This document shows, piece after piece, positions 25,774 through 33,562 of a stretch of 64,000 nucleotides of DNA. Source of the DNA: Thioclava sp. JE_KL1 (GTDB lineage: Bacteria; Pseudomonadota; Alphaproteobacteria; Rhodobacterales; Rhodobacteraceae). The translations under genes and the position numbers were made by a program. Location of the stretch: NCBI RefSeq assembly GCF_009296265.1, contig NZ_WBJS01000003.1:186001-250000 (forward strand), read 5' to 3'. Each line of letters starts with the position of its first letter. Position 1 is the stretch's first letter. The notes beneath the pieces were generated by a model that was not told where the DNA came from, ran no database searches, and saw only the letters and a program-made list of their open reading frames with translations.

Positions 25774-26787
25774 ATGAGCTTTCAGGAGCAGATCCACGAT
25801 ATCGCGCAGCTTGCCTGCATCGAACTTTTCACCCCCAAATTCGAGGAAAGCTTCTGGTTCTTCCACGATGTTCTGGGCATGACCCCCACCGAGGATGACG
25901 GCAAATCCTGCTACCTGCGCGGCTATGAGGACCGCTATCACCACTCGCTGAAGCTGACCCGCTCGGACAAGGCTGGCATCGGCATGGTGGGCTGGCGCGC
26001 CTCGTCGCCGCAGGCGCTGGAGCGCCGCGTGGCCGTGCTCGAGGCCTCGGGCAACCCGGGCAAATGGGTCGACGGCCACAAGGGCTATGGCCGCGCCTAT
26101 GAATTCACTACGCCGGACGGCCACAAGCAGCACCTGTTCTGGGAGGTCGAGTATTACGAGGCCCCGGCAGAGCTGAAATCGAAGCTGCTCTCGCGCGCCC
26201 AGAAGCGCCCGCTGCGCGGGGTGCCGGTGCGTCGTCTCGATCACGTCAACCTGCTCTGCTCGGACGTGACCAAGAACGGCAAGTTCCTGCAGGACAATCT
26301 CGGCTTCCTCAAGCGTGAGAACGTGGTCTTCGGCGGCTCGGACGAGCTGGCCGCGTGGTTCTCGGTCAGCCCGCTCGTGCACGAGGTCGCCTTCACCAAG
26401 GATCAGGCGGGCCCCGGCAACCGTCTGCACCATGTCGCTTTCTGGTATGGCAATCAGGGCCAGATGCTCGACCTTGCCGACATCCTGCAGGAATACGATG
26501 TCACGATCGAAGCGGGCCCGGCGAAGCACGGCGTCTCTCAGGCCTATTTCATGTATGTCTACGAGCCCGGCGGCAACCGCATCGAGCTGTTCGGCGACAC
26601 CGGCTACCTGATCTTCGATCCGGACTGGAAGACCCTGACCTGGGACGAAAGCAACTTCTTCAACGGCGGCGGCGTCTGGTTCGGCGGCGAGCTCCCGCAG
26701 GACTTCTTCGTCTATGGCACGCCCATCGTCGAGGCCGCGATAGCCGAGGCGGAGACCAAGGACGAAGTGGCCGAGCCGGCCGAGTAA
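25774..26787 (+). CDS. Catechol 2,3-dioxygenase (extradiol, vicinal oxygen chelate fold)
   Basis: A 337-residue Fe(II) enzyme that opens catechol next to the hydroxyls to give 2-hydroxymuconic semialdehyde. Two glyoxalase-like modules are visible; the metal ligands are His157 (RRLDHVNLL), His220 (RLHHVAFWY) and Glu271 (GGNRIELFG). The sequence has a PheB-like character ([14 protein letters not shown]) rather than that of XylE. It carries an acidic C-terminal tail of about 40 residues beyond the second module. A strong terminator follows, ending this transcription unit. Confidence 0.93.
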   Translation: MSFQEQIHDIAQLACIELFTPKFEESFWFFHDVLGMTPTEDDGKSCYLRGYEDRYHHSLKLTRSDKAGIGMVGWRASSPQALERRVAVLEASGNPGKWVDGHKGYGRAYEFTTPDGHKQHLFWEVEYYEAPAELKSKLLSRAQKRPLRGVPVRRLDHVNLLCSDVTKNGKFLQDNLGFLKRENVVFGGSDELAAWFSVSPLVHEVAFTKDQAGPGNRLHHVAFWYGNQGQMLDLADILQEYDVTIEAGPAKHGVSQAYFMYVYEPGGNRIELFGDTGYLIFDPDWKTLTWDESNFFNGGGVWFGGELPQDFFVYGTPIVEAAIAEAETKDEVAEPAE

Positions 26788-26811
26788 TACCTCTCCGCGA
26801 TTTCGGAGGCT

Positions 26812-26838
26812 GGCCATCCCCTCGGGGGTGGCCTTTTT
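26812..26838 (+). terminator. Rho-independent terminator after catechol 2,3-dioxygenase
   Basis: GGCCATCCCC (26812-26821) and GGGGGTGGCC (26824-26833) pair with one wobble around a tight loop, followed by TTTTT at 26834-26838. A textbook terminator 24 bases after the stop. Confidence 0.88.
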
Positions 26839-26873
26839 GGTTTTGGGGATGGCGTCGACCTCCGGTCTCGCCC

Positions 26874-27049
26874 GGGGCGACCAGCCCCAGGCAGCGCCCG
26901 ACCTCCCCCCGGGAGGGCGCTTTTGCGACGCTGCTGCGCGCACCGATCACTCTAGGATCTTGCGAGATAAAGCGCGGACCACGACTGTCGTCACGCGCCC
27001 ACCCGAGGTCGGGCGCCGCCCTCTGGCGCGGCCCGGGGCTAGTCGCCCC
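26874..27049. repeat. Imperfect inverted repeat in the 380-bp gap before pcaD
   Basis: The gap 26788-27167 has no gene. Its left arm (26874-26905) and right arm (27005-27049) are inverted copies: GACCTC/GAGGTC with GCGCCC/GGGCGC, and GGGGCGACCAGCCCC against GGGGCTAGTCGCCCC; the right arm has about 13 extra bases. The left arm also contains GCGCCC...GGGCGC followed by TTTT (26894-26924), a possible second terminator. It looks like a small non-autonomous or structural element. Confidence 0.6.
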
Positions 27050-27099
27050 GCGCCAAGTAAATCCCGTCCCCTCCAAAGGTATCACCGAGGTAATCCCCG

Positions 27100-27114
27100 A
27101 TACCTCCGCGGTAT
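27100..27114. promoter_or_regulatory. Perfect ATAC-N7-GTAT LysR-type site upstream of pcaD
   Basis: ATACCTCCGCGGTAT is an exact match to the ATAC-N7-GTAT site known for CatM/BenM. A further GGTATC...GATACC pair lies at 27079-27104. The site is 53 bp before the pcaD ATG, right for activation of pcaD by one of the two LysR proteins. Confidence 0.7.
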
Positions 27115-27167
27115 GTTTTCCTTCCCCCATCCCGCGCGCTACAACCTCCTGCAAAGAGGAGGCTTTC

Positions 27168-27950
27168 ATGCACGCACTGACCCATGACGGGGTGACGCTC
27201 CACATTCTCGACGAAGGCCCGCGCGACGGGCGCGTGGTGATGTTCGGCAATTCGCTCGGCAGCGATCTGCGGCTCTGGGAGGCGCTGATCCCGCATCTGC
27301 CCGAGGGGCTGCGGCTGATCCGCTTCGACAAGCGCGGGCATGGGCTGAGCGATTGCCCGCCCGGCCCCTACAGCATCGAGGACCTCTCGGGCGATGCCGC
27401 CGCGATCTGCGACGCGCTCGGGCTTCGGGATGTGACCTTTATCGGCCTCTCAATCGGCGGGCTGATCGGCCAGAGCCTCGCCGCGCGCCGCCCCGATCTT
27501 CTGCGCGCGCTGGTGCTGATGGATACCGCCGCCAAGATCGGCACGCCCGATATGTGGAACGAGCGGATCGCCAATGTGCGCCGCGACGGCATCGCGAGCA
27601 TCTCGGATGCGATCCTCGCACGCTGGTTCGCGCCCGGTTTCGCCGAGGCCCACCCGGCGGAGTTCACGCTTTGCCGCAACATGCTCGAACGCGGGCCCGA
27701 CGAGGGCTATGCGGGCTGCTGCGCGGCGATTGCCGGGGCCGCTCAGACCGAGGCAACGCGGGCGCTGACGCTGCCAGTGATGGCGATGACGGGTGCGGAT
27801 GACGCCTCGACCCCGCCCGATCTGGTGCGCGCCACGGCCGAGCTGTGCGGCGCCGAGTTCCACGAGATCGCGAATGCGGGCCACCTGCCTTGCTACGAGC
27901 AGCCCGAGGCCGTGGCGGCGCTGCTGAAGGATTTCTTGGACAGGACCTGA
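27168..27950 (+). CDS. pcaD: 3-oxoadipate enol-lactonase
   Basis: A 260-residue alpha/beta hydrolase that opens 3-oxoadipate enol-lactone to 3-oxoadipate. The nucleophile elbow is GLSIGGLIGQ with Ser95, the acid lies in GADDASTP (about 212) and the base in NAGHLPCYEQPE (His about 239). FGNSLGSDLRLWEAL near the start is typical of PcaD. The ATG at 27168 follows AGAGGAGG; the open frame upstream is inside the gap. It connects catB (after a catC step) to pcaIJF on the facing strand. Confidence 0.92.
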   Translation: MHALTHDGVTLHILDEGPRDGRVVMFGNSLGSDLRLWEALIPHLPEGLRLIRFDKRGHGLSDCPPGPYSIEDLSGDAAAICDALGLRDVTFIGLSIGGLIGQSLAARRPDLLRALVLMDTAAKIGTPDMWNERIANVRRDGIASISDAILARWFAPGFAEAHPAEFTLCRNMLERGPDEGYAGCCAAIAGAAQTEATRALTLPVMAMTGADDASTPPDLVRATAELCGAEFHEIANAGHLPCYEQPEAVAALLKDFLDRT

Positions 27951-27952
27951 GC

Positions 27953-28124
27953 CAAGCAGGGCGCGCGCCGGTCCGTGGGATGGCGCGCGCCCCTTATCCG
28001 CTCAAGCGATTGATGCCAGCCACGCCCCTCCATCATTGAGGCGGCGTGCCCGGTTGCAGATGCGCCAGCCCGTCGGGACGGACCGGCGCGCGCCCTGCGC
28101 CTTCGGCGCGTACCGGGCGCAGCT
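27953..28124 (-). repeat. ~172-bp GC-rich intergenic repeat, copy 2 (inverted)
   Basis: Fills the space between the convergent pcaD (stop 27950) and pcaF (stop 28127) genes almost exactly. It is the inverted partner of 24141-24312, with near-identical ends and a diverged middle. Its ends can pair with each other, so it may also act as a bidirectional terminator here. Confidence 0.85.
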
Positions 28125-28126
28125 CT

Positions 28127-29332
28127 CTAGACCGCCTCCAGAGCCACGGCGATGCCCTGCCCCACGCCGATGCACATCGTGGCGAGCGCCCGCTGGCCTT
28201 TGCGGCGCACCAGTTCCAGCGCCGCCGTGCCGGTGATCCGCGCGCCTGACATGCCCAGCGGATGGCCAAGCGCAATCGCGCCACCATTGGGGTTCACGCG
28301 GGCATCGTCATCGGCAATACCGAGATCGCGCAGCGTGGCGAGACCTTGGCTCGCAAAGGCCTCGTTCAGCTCGATCACGTCGAAGGCGTTCTGCGTCAGC
28401 CCCAGCCGCGCCATCAGCTTCTTGCTGGCAGGCGCAGGCCCGAAGCCCATGATCCGCGGTGGCACGCCAGCTGCGGCCCCGCCCGAGATCTTCACCAGAG
28501 GCGTCAGCCCGTGTTTGCGCACGGCCTCCTCGGAGGCGATGATCAGCGCCGCTGCGCCATCGTTCACGCCGGACGCATTGCCCGCCGTGACCGTGCCGTC
28601 GGGCCGCACGATGGGCCGCAGCTTGGTCAAAGCCTCCAGCGTGGTGCCGGGGCGCGGGTGTTCGTCACTGTCGACCACGACCGGATCGCCCTTGCGCTGC
28701 GGGATCGTGACCGGGGTGATCTCCTCGGCCAGACGGCCTTCTTCCATCGCCTTGGCCGCAGCCTCCTGCGAGCGCAGCGCGAAGGCGTCCTGATCTTCGC
28801 GGCTCACGCCGAAATCGTCGGCCACGTTCTCCGCCGTCTCGGGCATCGAGTCGACGCCATGGGTCTCTTTCATCAGCTTGTTCACGAAGCGCCAGCCGAT
28901 GGTCGTGTCATAGACCGCATTGGCGCGGCTGTAGGCGGCCTCGGCCTTCGGCATCACGAAGGGCGCGCGCGACATGCTCTCGACGCCGCCGGCGATCATC
29001 AGATCGGCCTCGCCCGCCTTGATCGCGCGCGCGGCGGTGACGATGGCATCCATCCCAGAGCCGCAGAGCCGGTTGATCGTGGTCCCCGGCACATTCACGG
29101 GCAGCCCCGCGAGCAGCGCCGACATGCGGGCCACGTTGCGGTTGTCCTCGCCCGCCTGATTGGCGCAGCCAAAGATCACGTCCTCGACCGCCTCCCAATC
29201 GACGCCCGTGTTGCGCGCCATCAGGGCTTTCAAGGGGATCGCCCCCAGATCGTCGGCCCGGACAGGCGCCAGCGCGCCGCCGAAACGGCCGATCGGGGTT
29301 CGGATATAGTCGCAGATATAAGCGTCACGCAT
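28127..29332 (-). CDS. pcaF: 3-oxoadipyl-CoA thiolase
   Basis: A 401-residue thiolase splitting 3-oxoadipyl-CoA into succinyl-CoA and acetyl-CoA. Nucleophile Cys90 (NRLCGSGMDA), His in GGAIALGHPLGMSGAR and the second Cys in ATMCIGVGQG are all present; MRDAYICDYIRTPIGRFGGA at the start is characteristic of PcaF. It overlaps pcaJ by eight bases. Last gene of the pcaIJF operon. Confidence 0.95.
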   Translation of the reverse strand: MRDAYICDYIRTPIGRFGGALAPVRADDLGAIPLKALMARNTGVDWEAVEDVIFGCANQAGEDNRNVARMSALLAGLPVNVPGTTINRLCGSGMDAIVTAARAIKAGEADLMIAGGVESMSRAPFVMPKAEAAYSRANAVYDTTIGWRFVNKLMKETHGVDSMPETAENVADDFGVSREDQDAFALRSQEAAAKAMEEGRLAEEITPVTIPQRKGDPVVVDSDEHPRPGTTLEALTKLRPIVRPDGTVTAGNASGVNDGAAALIIASEEAVRKHGLTPLVKISGGAAAGVPPRIMGFGPAPASKKLMARLGLTQNAFDVIELNEAFASQGLATLRDLGIADDDARVNPNGGAIALGHPLGMSGARITGTAALELVRRKGQRALATMCIGVGQGIAVALEAV

Positions 29333-30008
29333 CGGCCAACTCCTCGGGACAGATCAGGTCACCCACCTCGCCCTCGACATGCAGGGTCGCGCCGGTGACG
29401 GATTGCAGCTCCTCCATCGAAATCGCGGGGAGCTTTTCGCGCAGGACGAAGCGGCCATCCACCACGTCCACCACGGCGAGCGAGGTGTAGACGCGGGTCA
29501 CACAGCCCACACCGGTCAGCGGGAAGGTGCAGGCCTCGACCAGCTTCGGCTGGCCCTTCTTGGTGACGTGGTCGGTGATGACGGCCACGCGCTTGGCCCC
29601 GTGCACGAGGTCCATCGCCCCGCCCACCGCCGGCACGCCTTTCGGCCCGGTCGACCAGTTCGCCAGATCGCCGCTCTCGGCGACTTGGTAAGCGCCGAGG
29701 ATCGCCACGTCGAGATGCCCGCCGCGCACCATCGCGAAGCTGTCGGCATGGTGGAAGAAGGCGGTGCCGGGTTTCAGCGTGATCGCCTTTTTCCCGGCAT
29801 TGATCAGGTCCCAGTCCTCCTGACCGGGCTCGGGTGCGCGGCCAAAGCCCAGTACGCCGTTTTCCGTGTGGAAGATCGCCTCGCGACCTTCGGGCTGGAA
29901 GCGCGCGACCATCTCGGGAAAACCGATCCCGAGGTTCACATAGGCGCCGTCCTCGATGTCCTGGGCGGCGCGCCAGGCGATCTGTGCATTGCTCAGTTTC
30001 TGGGTCAT
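29325..30008 (-). CDS. pcaJ: 3-oxoadipate CoA-transferase subunit B
   Basis: A 227-residue beta subunit of a family I CoA-transferase. The catalytic glutamate is Glu49 in FHTENGVLGFG, preceded by VNLGIGFPEMVARF. With PcaI it moves CoA from succinyl-CoA to 3-oxoadipate. Its ATG overlaps the pcaI stop (ATGA). Confidence 0.93.
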   Translation of the reverse strand: MTQKLSNAQIAWRAAQDIEDGAYVNLGIGFPEMVARFQPEGREAIFHTENGVLGFGRAPEPGQEDWDLINAGKKAITLKPGTAFFHHADSFAMVRGGHLDVAILGAYQVAESGDLANWSTGPKGVPAVGGAMDLVHGAKRVAVITDHVTKKGQPKLVEACTFPLTGVGCVTRVYTSLAVVDVVDGRFVLREKLPAISMEELQSVTGATLHVEGEVGDLICPEELADA

Positions 30009-30727
30009 GGGTGATGGGCTCCGGCGCGGTTCAACTCTTCTTCCTGGGCGGGGTTGGCGACCTCGACGATCGCATCCACGAAGATGCCCGGGGTGACGAT
30101 GACTTCCGGGTCGATCTCGCCCGGCTCCACCGCTTTCGTGACCTGCACGACGACCTTTTCTGCCGCCGTCGCCATCAGCGGCGAGAAGTTCCGTGCGGCC
30201 ATCCGGTAGGTGAGATTGCCAAGCGCGTCGCCCTGCTCTGCCTTGATCAGCGCGTGATCGGCCTTGAGCCAGCGCTCCATCACGTAGTCGCGGCCATCGA
30301 ACTTCTGCACCGGCTTGCCCTCGGCCAGATCGGTGCCAACGGAGGTCGGCGTGAAGAAGCCCGGAATCCCCGCGCCGCCCGCGCGGATACGTTCGGCCAG
30401 CGTGCCTTGGGGCACCAGTTCCAGCTCGATCTCGCCCGCCAGATAGCGCTCCGTAAACACCGTCGGATCGGCCGAGCGCGGGAAAGAGCAGATCATCTTC
30501 TTGACCATACCCTGCTCGATCATCGCGGCGATGCCGACATGGCCGTTGCCCGCGTTGTTGTTGATCACGGTCAGCCCCTTGGGCGATCCGGTCTCGAGAA
30601 AGCGGTCGATCAGGGCGTGGATCAGTTCGATCGGGGCCCCCGAGCCACCAAAGCCGCCGATCATCACCGTGGCGCCGTCTTGAATATCGGCCACGGCCTC
30701 GGTCAGCGAGGAAAGTCTCTTGTCCAT
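30005..30727 (-). CDS. pcaI: 3-oxoadipate CoA-transferase subunit A
   Basis: A 240-residue alpha subunit of the same enzyme, with the oxyanion/CoA-binding motif IGGFGGSGAPIELIHAL and NNNAGNGHVGIAAMI. I place the start at the ATG at 30727 (AGGAGGACC upstream); the frame extends 25 codons further into the operator region. First gene of pcaIJF, divergent from an IclR-type regulator. Confidence 0.93.
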   Translation of the reverse strand: MDKRLSSLTEAVADIQDGATVMIGGFGGSGAPIELIHALIDRFLETGSPKGLTVINNNAGNGHVGIAAMIEQGMVKKMICSFPRSADPTVFTERYLAGEIELELVPQGTLAERIRAGGAGIPGFFTPTSVGTDLAEGKPVQKFDGRDYVMERWLKADHALIKAEQGDALGNLTYRMAARNFSPLMATAAEKVVVQVTKAVEPGEIDPEVIVTPGIFVDAIVEVANPAQEEELNRAGAHHP

Positions 30728-30786
30728 TTGCGGTCCTCCTGAGGGCTTGGATTTAGACCTGCGTGGAGCGGCTTTCCACGGATTTC

Positions 30787-30840
30787 GTGCGCATCTTGAC
30801 ATTTGTTCGCATCCTGAGAAAACCTGTTCGCATGTTGAAC
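30787..30840. promoter_or_regulatory. Three direct repeats of a 15-bp motif: probable PcaR/PcaU-type operator
   Basis: GTGCGCATCTTGACA (30787), GTTCGCATCCTGAGA (30805) and GTTCGCATGTTGAAC (30826) repeat with 18- and 21-bp steps between pcaI and the divergent IclR gene. Triple repeats are how PcaU/PobR-type IclR proteins bind, and GTTCG resembles the Pseudomonas PcaR site. The third copy overlaps the proposed start codon of the regulator. Confidence 0.65.
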
Positions 30841-31593
30841 AAACCGACCGATTTCATCGCCTCTTTCGCGAAAGGCCTGCGCGTCATCGAATGTTTCGGG
30901 GCGGAGACGCCGCGGCTCTCGATTGCCGAGGTGGCGCAGGCCACCGGCTTCGACCGGGCCACCGCGCGGCGCTGCCTGCTGACGCTGAACGCGGAGGGCT
31001 ACGCGGAATACGACGGCAAGTTCTTCACGTTGACGCCGAAGGTCTTGCGGCTCGGGATGGGGGCGCTGGCCTCGCTGCCGCTGCCGCAGATCGTGCAGCC
31101 GTGGCTCGATCAGCTGACGGATCGGATCGGGCAAAGCTGCTCGGTCTCGATCCTCGACGGCACCGAGATCGTCTATCTCGCGCGCGCCGCCCAGCGGCGG
31201 GTGATGTCGATCGGGCTGATGCCGGGGTCGCGGCTGCCAGCGCATTGCACCTCGATGGGGCGCGTGTTGCTGGCCGCCCTGCCCCCGGAGGAGGCGCGCG
31301 CCGCCGTGGAGGCCTCGGACCTGACGCCGCGCACGGCCTATAGCCTGACCGATCCGGGCGAGATCCTCGCGCGCATCGATCAGGTGCGCCGCGAGGGTTA
31401 CGCGGTGATCGATCAGGAGGTGGAGATCGGGCTGCGCTCCATCGCAGTACCGCTTTACGACATGCATGGGCGGGTCGTGGCCGCGCTCAATACAGGTATG
31501 GCCGCGAGCGCCGATCCGGCGGAGAGCCTGATCGAAACCTATCTGCCGGAACTCACGCGGGTGCAGACGGGGCTGCGGCGGGTGCTGCGCTAA
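30832..31593 (+). CDS. IclR-family regulator of the beta-ketoadipate genes (PcaR/PcaU-like)
   Basis: A 253-residue IclR-type protein. HTH in the first 65 residues (LSIAEVAQATGFDRATARRC), wing FFTLTPKVLRLG, effector domain with LARAAQRRVMSIGLMPGSRL, AHCTSMGRVLLAALPP and the EIGLRSIAVPLYD motif common in Pca regulators. Divergent from pcaIJF. The ATG at 30832 gives an N-terminus like known PcaR (TDFIASFAKGLRVIECF), but it has no clear ribosome site and lies inside the third operator repeat; an ATG at 30763 in the same frame is the alternative. Confidence 0.82.
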   Translation: MLNKPTDFIASFAKGLRVIECFGAETPRLSIAEVAQATGFDRATARRCLLTLNAEGYAEYDGKFFTLTPKVLRLGMGALASLPLPQIVQPWLDQLTDRIGQSCSVSILDGTEIVYLARAAQRRVMSIGLMPGSRLPAHCTSMGRVLLAALPPEEARAAVEASDLTPRTAYSLTDPGEILARIDQVRREGYAVIDQEVEIGLRSIAVPLYDMHGRVVAALNTGMAASADPAESLIETYLPELTRVQTGLRRVLR

Positions 31594-31596
31594 GGC

Positions 31597-32358
31597 TCAC
31601 CCCGCCACGGTGATCTCGGTGTCCCATTGCGCGCAGAGCGCCATGAGCGCGTCGGGCAAGGGCTTGTCGATGAAAACCCGGTCGATATCGGAGAGCGAGG
31701 CCAAGCGCACCGGCGCGGAGCGTTCCAGCTTCGACGCGTCGGTCACCAGAAAGCTCTGCCGCGCCTGCCGCAGGATCCGGCGGCTGACGCGCACCTCCGC
31801 CAGATCGTAATCGAGCATGTCGCCGTCCGCATCGAGCGCGGAGGTCCCGATCACCGCGAAATCGGCCTTGAACTCGCCCATGAAATCCGCCGTCAGGTCG
31901 CCGACCAGCCCGCCATCCGAGCGGCGCAGGTTGCCGCCCGCCACGAGGATATCGCAGCTCTCATTGGCCAGCAGGATATTGGCGACATTGATGTTATTCG
32001 TGACCACGGTGATGTTGCGGTGATGCAGAAGCTCGCGCGCCACCGCCTCGGTCGTCGTGCCCAGCGTCAGCACGATGGAGCTGTTGTCGGGGATCGCCTG
32101 CGCGCAGGCCCGCCCGATCGCCGCCTTCGCCGCCTCGTTCATCCGGCGGCGCTCTTCATAGGCGAAATTCACCACGCCGGTGCGGATCACCGCCCCGCCA
32201 TGCACGCGTTCCAGATGGCCCGCTTCGGAGAGCTCCGTCAGATCGCGCCGGATCGTCTGGACCGAGACATTGAAGCGTTCGGCCAAGGCTTCGACCACGA
32301 CACGGCCCTCGTCGCGCGCGATCTCGAGAATTTCGGACTGTCGGAAATTGAGCGCCAT
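31597..32358 (-). CDS. DeoR-family regulator (GlpR-like)
   Basis: A 253-residue DeoR-type repressor: HTH with VEALAERFNVSVQTIRRDL, then ERVHGGA, and a sugar-phosphate sensor domain with LTLGTTTEAVARELL and VVTNNINVANIL. Such proteins usually sense sugar or glycerol phosphates. Convergent with the IclR gene, 3 bases apart. No sugar operon is near, so its targets are elsewhere or autoregulatory. ATG at 32358 chosen over an upstream frame because it has a purine-rich GGGGGG site and begins the conserved LNFRQSEILEIARD. Confidence 0.83.
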   Translation of the reverse strand: MALNFRQSEILEIARDEGRVVVEALAERFNVSVQTIRRDLTELSEAGHLERVHGGAVIRTGVVNFAYEERRRMNEAAKAAIGRACAQAIPDNSSIVLTLGTTTEAVARELLHHRNITVVTNNINVANILLANESCDILVAGGNLRRSDGGLVGDLTADFMGEFKADFAVIGTSALDADGDMLDYDLAEVRVSRRILRQARQSFLVTDASKLERSAPVRLASLSDIDRVFIDKPLPDALMALCAQWDTEITVAG

Positions 32359-32454
32359 CCTGCCCCCCTTTTGGGCCTTGCTGACACAGGTTACCGACAA
32401 AGTCATGTCTTGGCAGTGTTTTTGTGTGAAATCACCGGGGACGGTGTGGCGCGG

Positions 32455-33102
32455 TCAGTTCAGGCTCAGCCCCTCGATCCGGGCGCGGATCGCGCTGTCG
32501 GTGTCGTCGCTGTCGCCCGACAGCGCCAGCCCCACAAGCTGCGTCGGCTGGCCTCCGAAAGCGCGCTGGTAGTCGCGCGCGAGATCGACGCTCTCAGAAT
32601 GCGATCCGGTCCCCGCCGGGCGCAGCACCACAGTCTTGCCGCGCGCTCCCAGATAGGGCGAGGGCAGCAGCGCCCCGCGGCCATGCTTGCCGCCCCAGAC
32701 ATACATCAGCACGCGGGCTTCCTTCACCGACAGGAGCTTACGAATGCTGGCCCCTTCATTGGCGCGGGCGACGGCCTCGGGCATGAAGACGAAATAGAGC
32801 GACAGATCGCGATCATCCCCGCCCTTTCGGTCGAGCGGCGTGGGCGGGACGCTCTGGCTGACCGACCATTGCCACGCGGCCTTGCGCGTGCCCCACTCGG
32901 CGCGCGGCAGCGCCCGCCAGATCAGCGACACCGAGCCGTCCGAGCGCATCGCGACACCATTGGCCGATTGCTGCCAGTCATTAGAGGAAAACAGCGAAAA
33001 CCGCTGCTCAGCCCAGCCGCCGAAGATCGAGGCCGGGGCGAGGCTCGGCATCAGCGCAGCGCAGAGGCTTGATGCGAGAAAGGCGATCGACAGGCGGTGC
33101 AT
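32455..33102 (-). CDS. DUF3047 periplasmic protein
   Basis: A 215-residue exported protein of unknown function. Signal peptide about 1-24 (ending Ala-Pro-Ala-Ser). The mature part shows a Trp-rich core (WRALPRAEWGTRKAAWQWSV), then PPTPLDRKGGDDRDLSLYFV, the pattern I recognise from DUF3047. YVWGGKHGRG and a C-terminal DDTDSAIRARIEGL follow. It stands alone between the DeoR gene and the phytochrome operon. Confidence 0.7.
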   Translation of the reverse strand: MHRLSIAFLASSLCAALMPSLAPASIFGGWAEQRFSLFSSNDWQQSANGVAMRSDGSVSLIWRALPRAEWGTRKAAWQWSVSQSVPPTPLDRKGGDDRDLSLYFVFMPEAVARANEGASIRKLLSVKEARVLMYVWGGKHGRGALLPSPYLGARGKTVVLRPAGTGSHSESVDLARDYQRAFGGQPTQLVGLALSGDSDDTDSAIRARIEGLSLN

Positions 33103-33193
33103 GGCACTCTCCTCTTGCTTCGGTGACAGGGCTACGCAAAGGACCGCCGCGCCGGATCACTCGGCTCGGGTAGCGCGCACAGACCCACGACCG

Positions 33194-33448
33194 TCACTGA
33201 AGGCTGTCGAGGCGCAGCACCGCTTTCAGATCCTCCATCGTAGCGCGGACGATATCGGCATTCTCGCTCAGCCCATCGCAAATCCCGAGTGCCGCCTGAT
33301 CCTCGCAAAATCGCGGCAGGAGGCGGGCGCTGGAGGCGCAGACACTGGCGACATTCCCGAGCGTGTGCAGCGCCGCGCGGAGCTTCGCGATTTCGTCTTC
33401 GGTGAAATCGGCCCGGCTACCGCCGACCGTGTTGGCACTCACATTCAT
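33194..33448 (-). CDS. Small unknown protein downstream of the bacteriophytochrome
   Basis: An 84-residue, mainly helical protein that I do not recognise. It contains LRAALHTLGNVASV with a single central His28 in a helix, and two later helices. A His-containing helical bundle next to a kinase with a fused receiver suggests a phosphotransfer role, but the length is short for an Hpt domain and the resemblance is weak. The start at 33448 has GGGGGTCACT before it. It has a 114-bp AT-richer upstream region of its own and may be transcribed separately from bphP. Confidence 0.55.
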   Translation of the reverse strand: MNVSANTVGGSRADFTEDEIAKLRAALHTLGNVASVCASSARLLPRFCEDQAALGICDGLSENADIVRATMEDLKAVLRLDSLQ

Positions 33449-33503
33449 AGTGACCCCCGTTTGCCCAGTCCCGCGGGGTCAGAATTATCACGGAAACTTA
33501 CAT

Positions 33504-33541
33504 GTCAGATACGTCAAATCGTTATTGGACCGTCAGATATG
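33504..33541. promoter_or_regulatory. Direct repeat GTCAGATAYG upstream of the small gene
   Basis: GTCAGATACG (33504-33513) and GTCAGATATG (33532-33541) are 28 bp apart in the AT-richer gap between bphP and the small gene. TTGACG on the minus strand (about 33516) could be a -35 element. Confidence 0.35.
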
Positions 33542-33562
33542 ATCGAAGTTCTGTGCGTAGGG

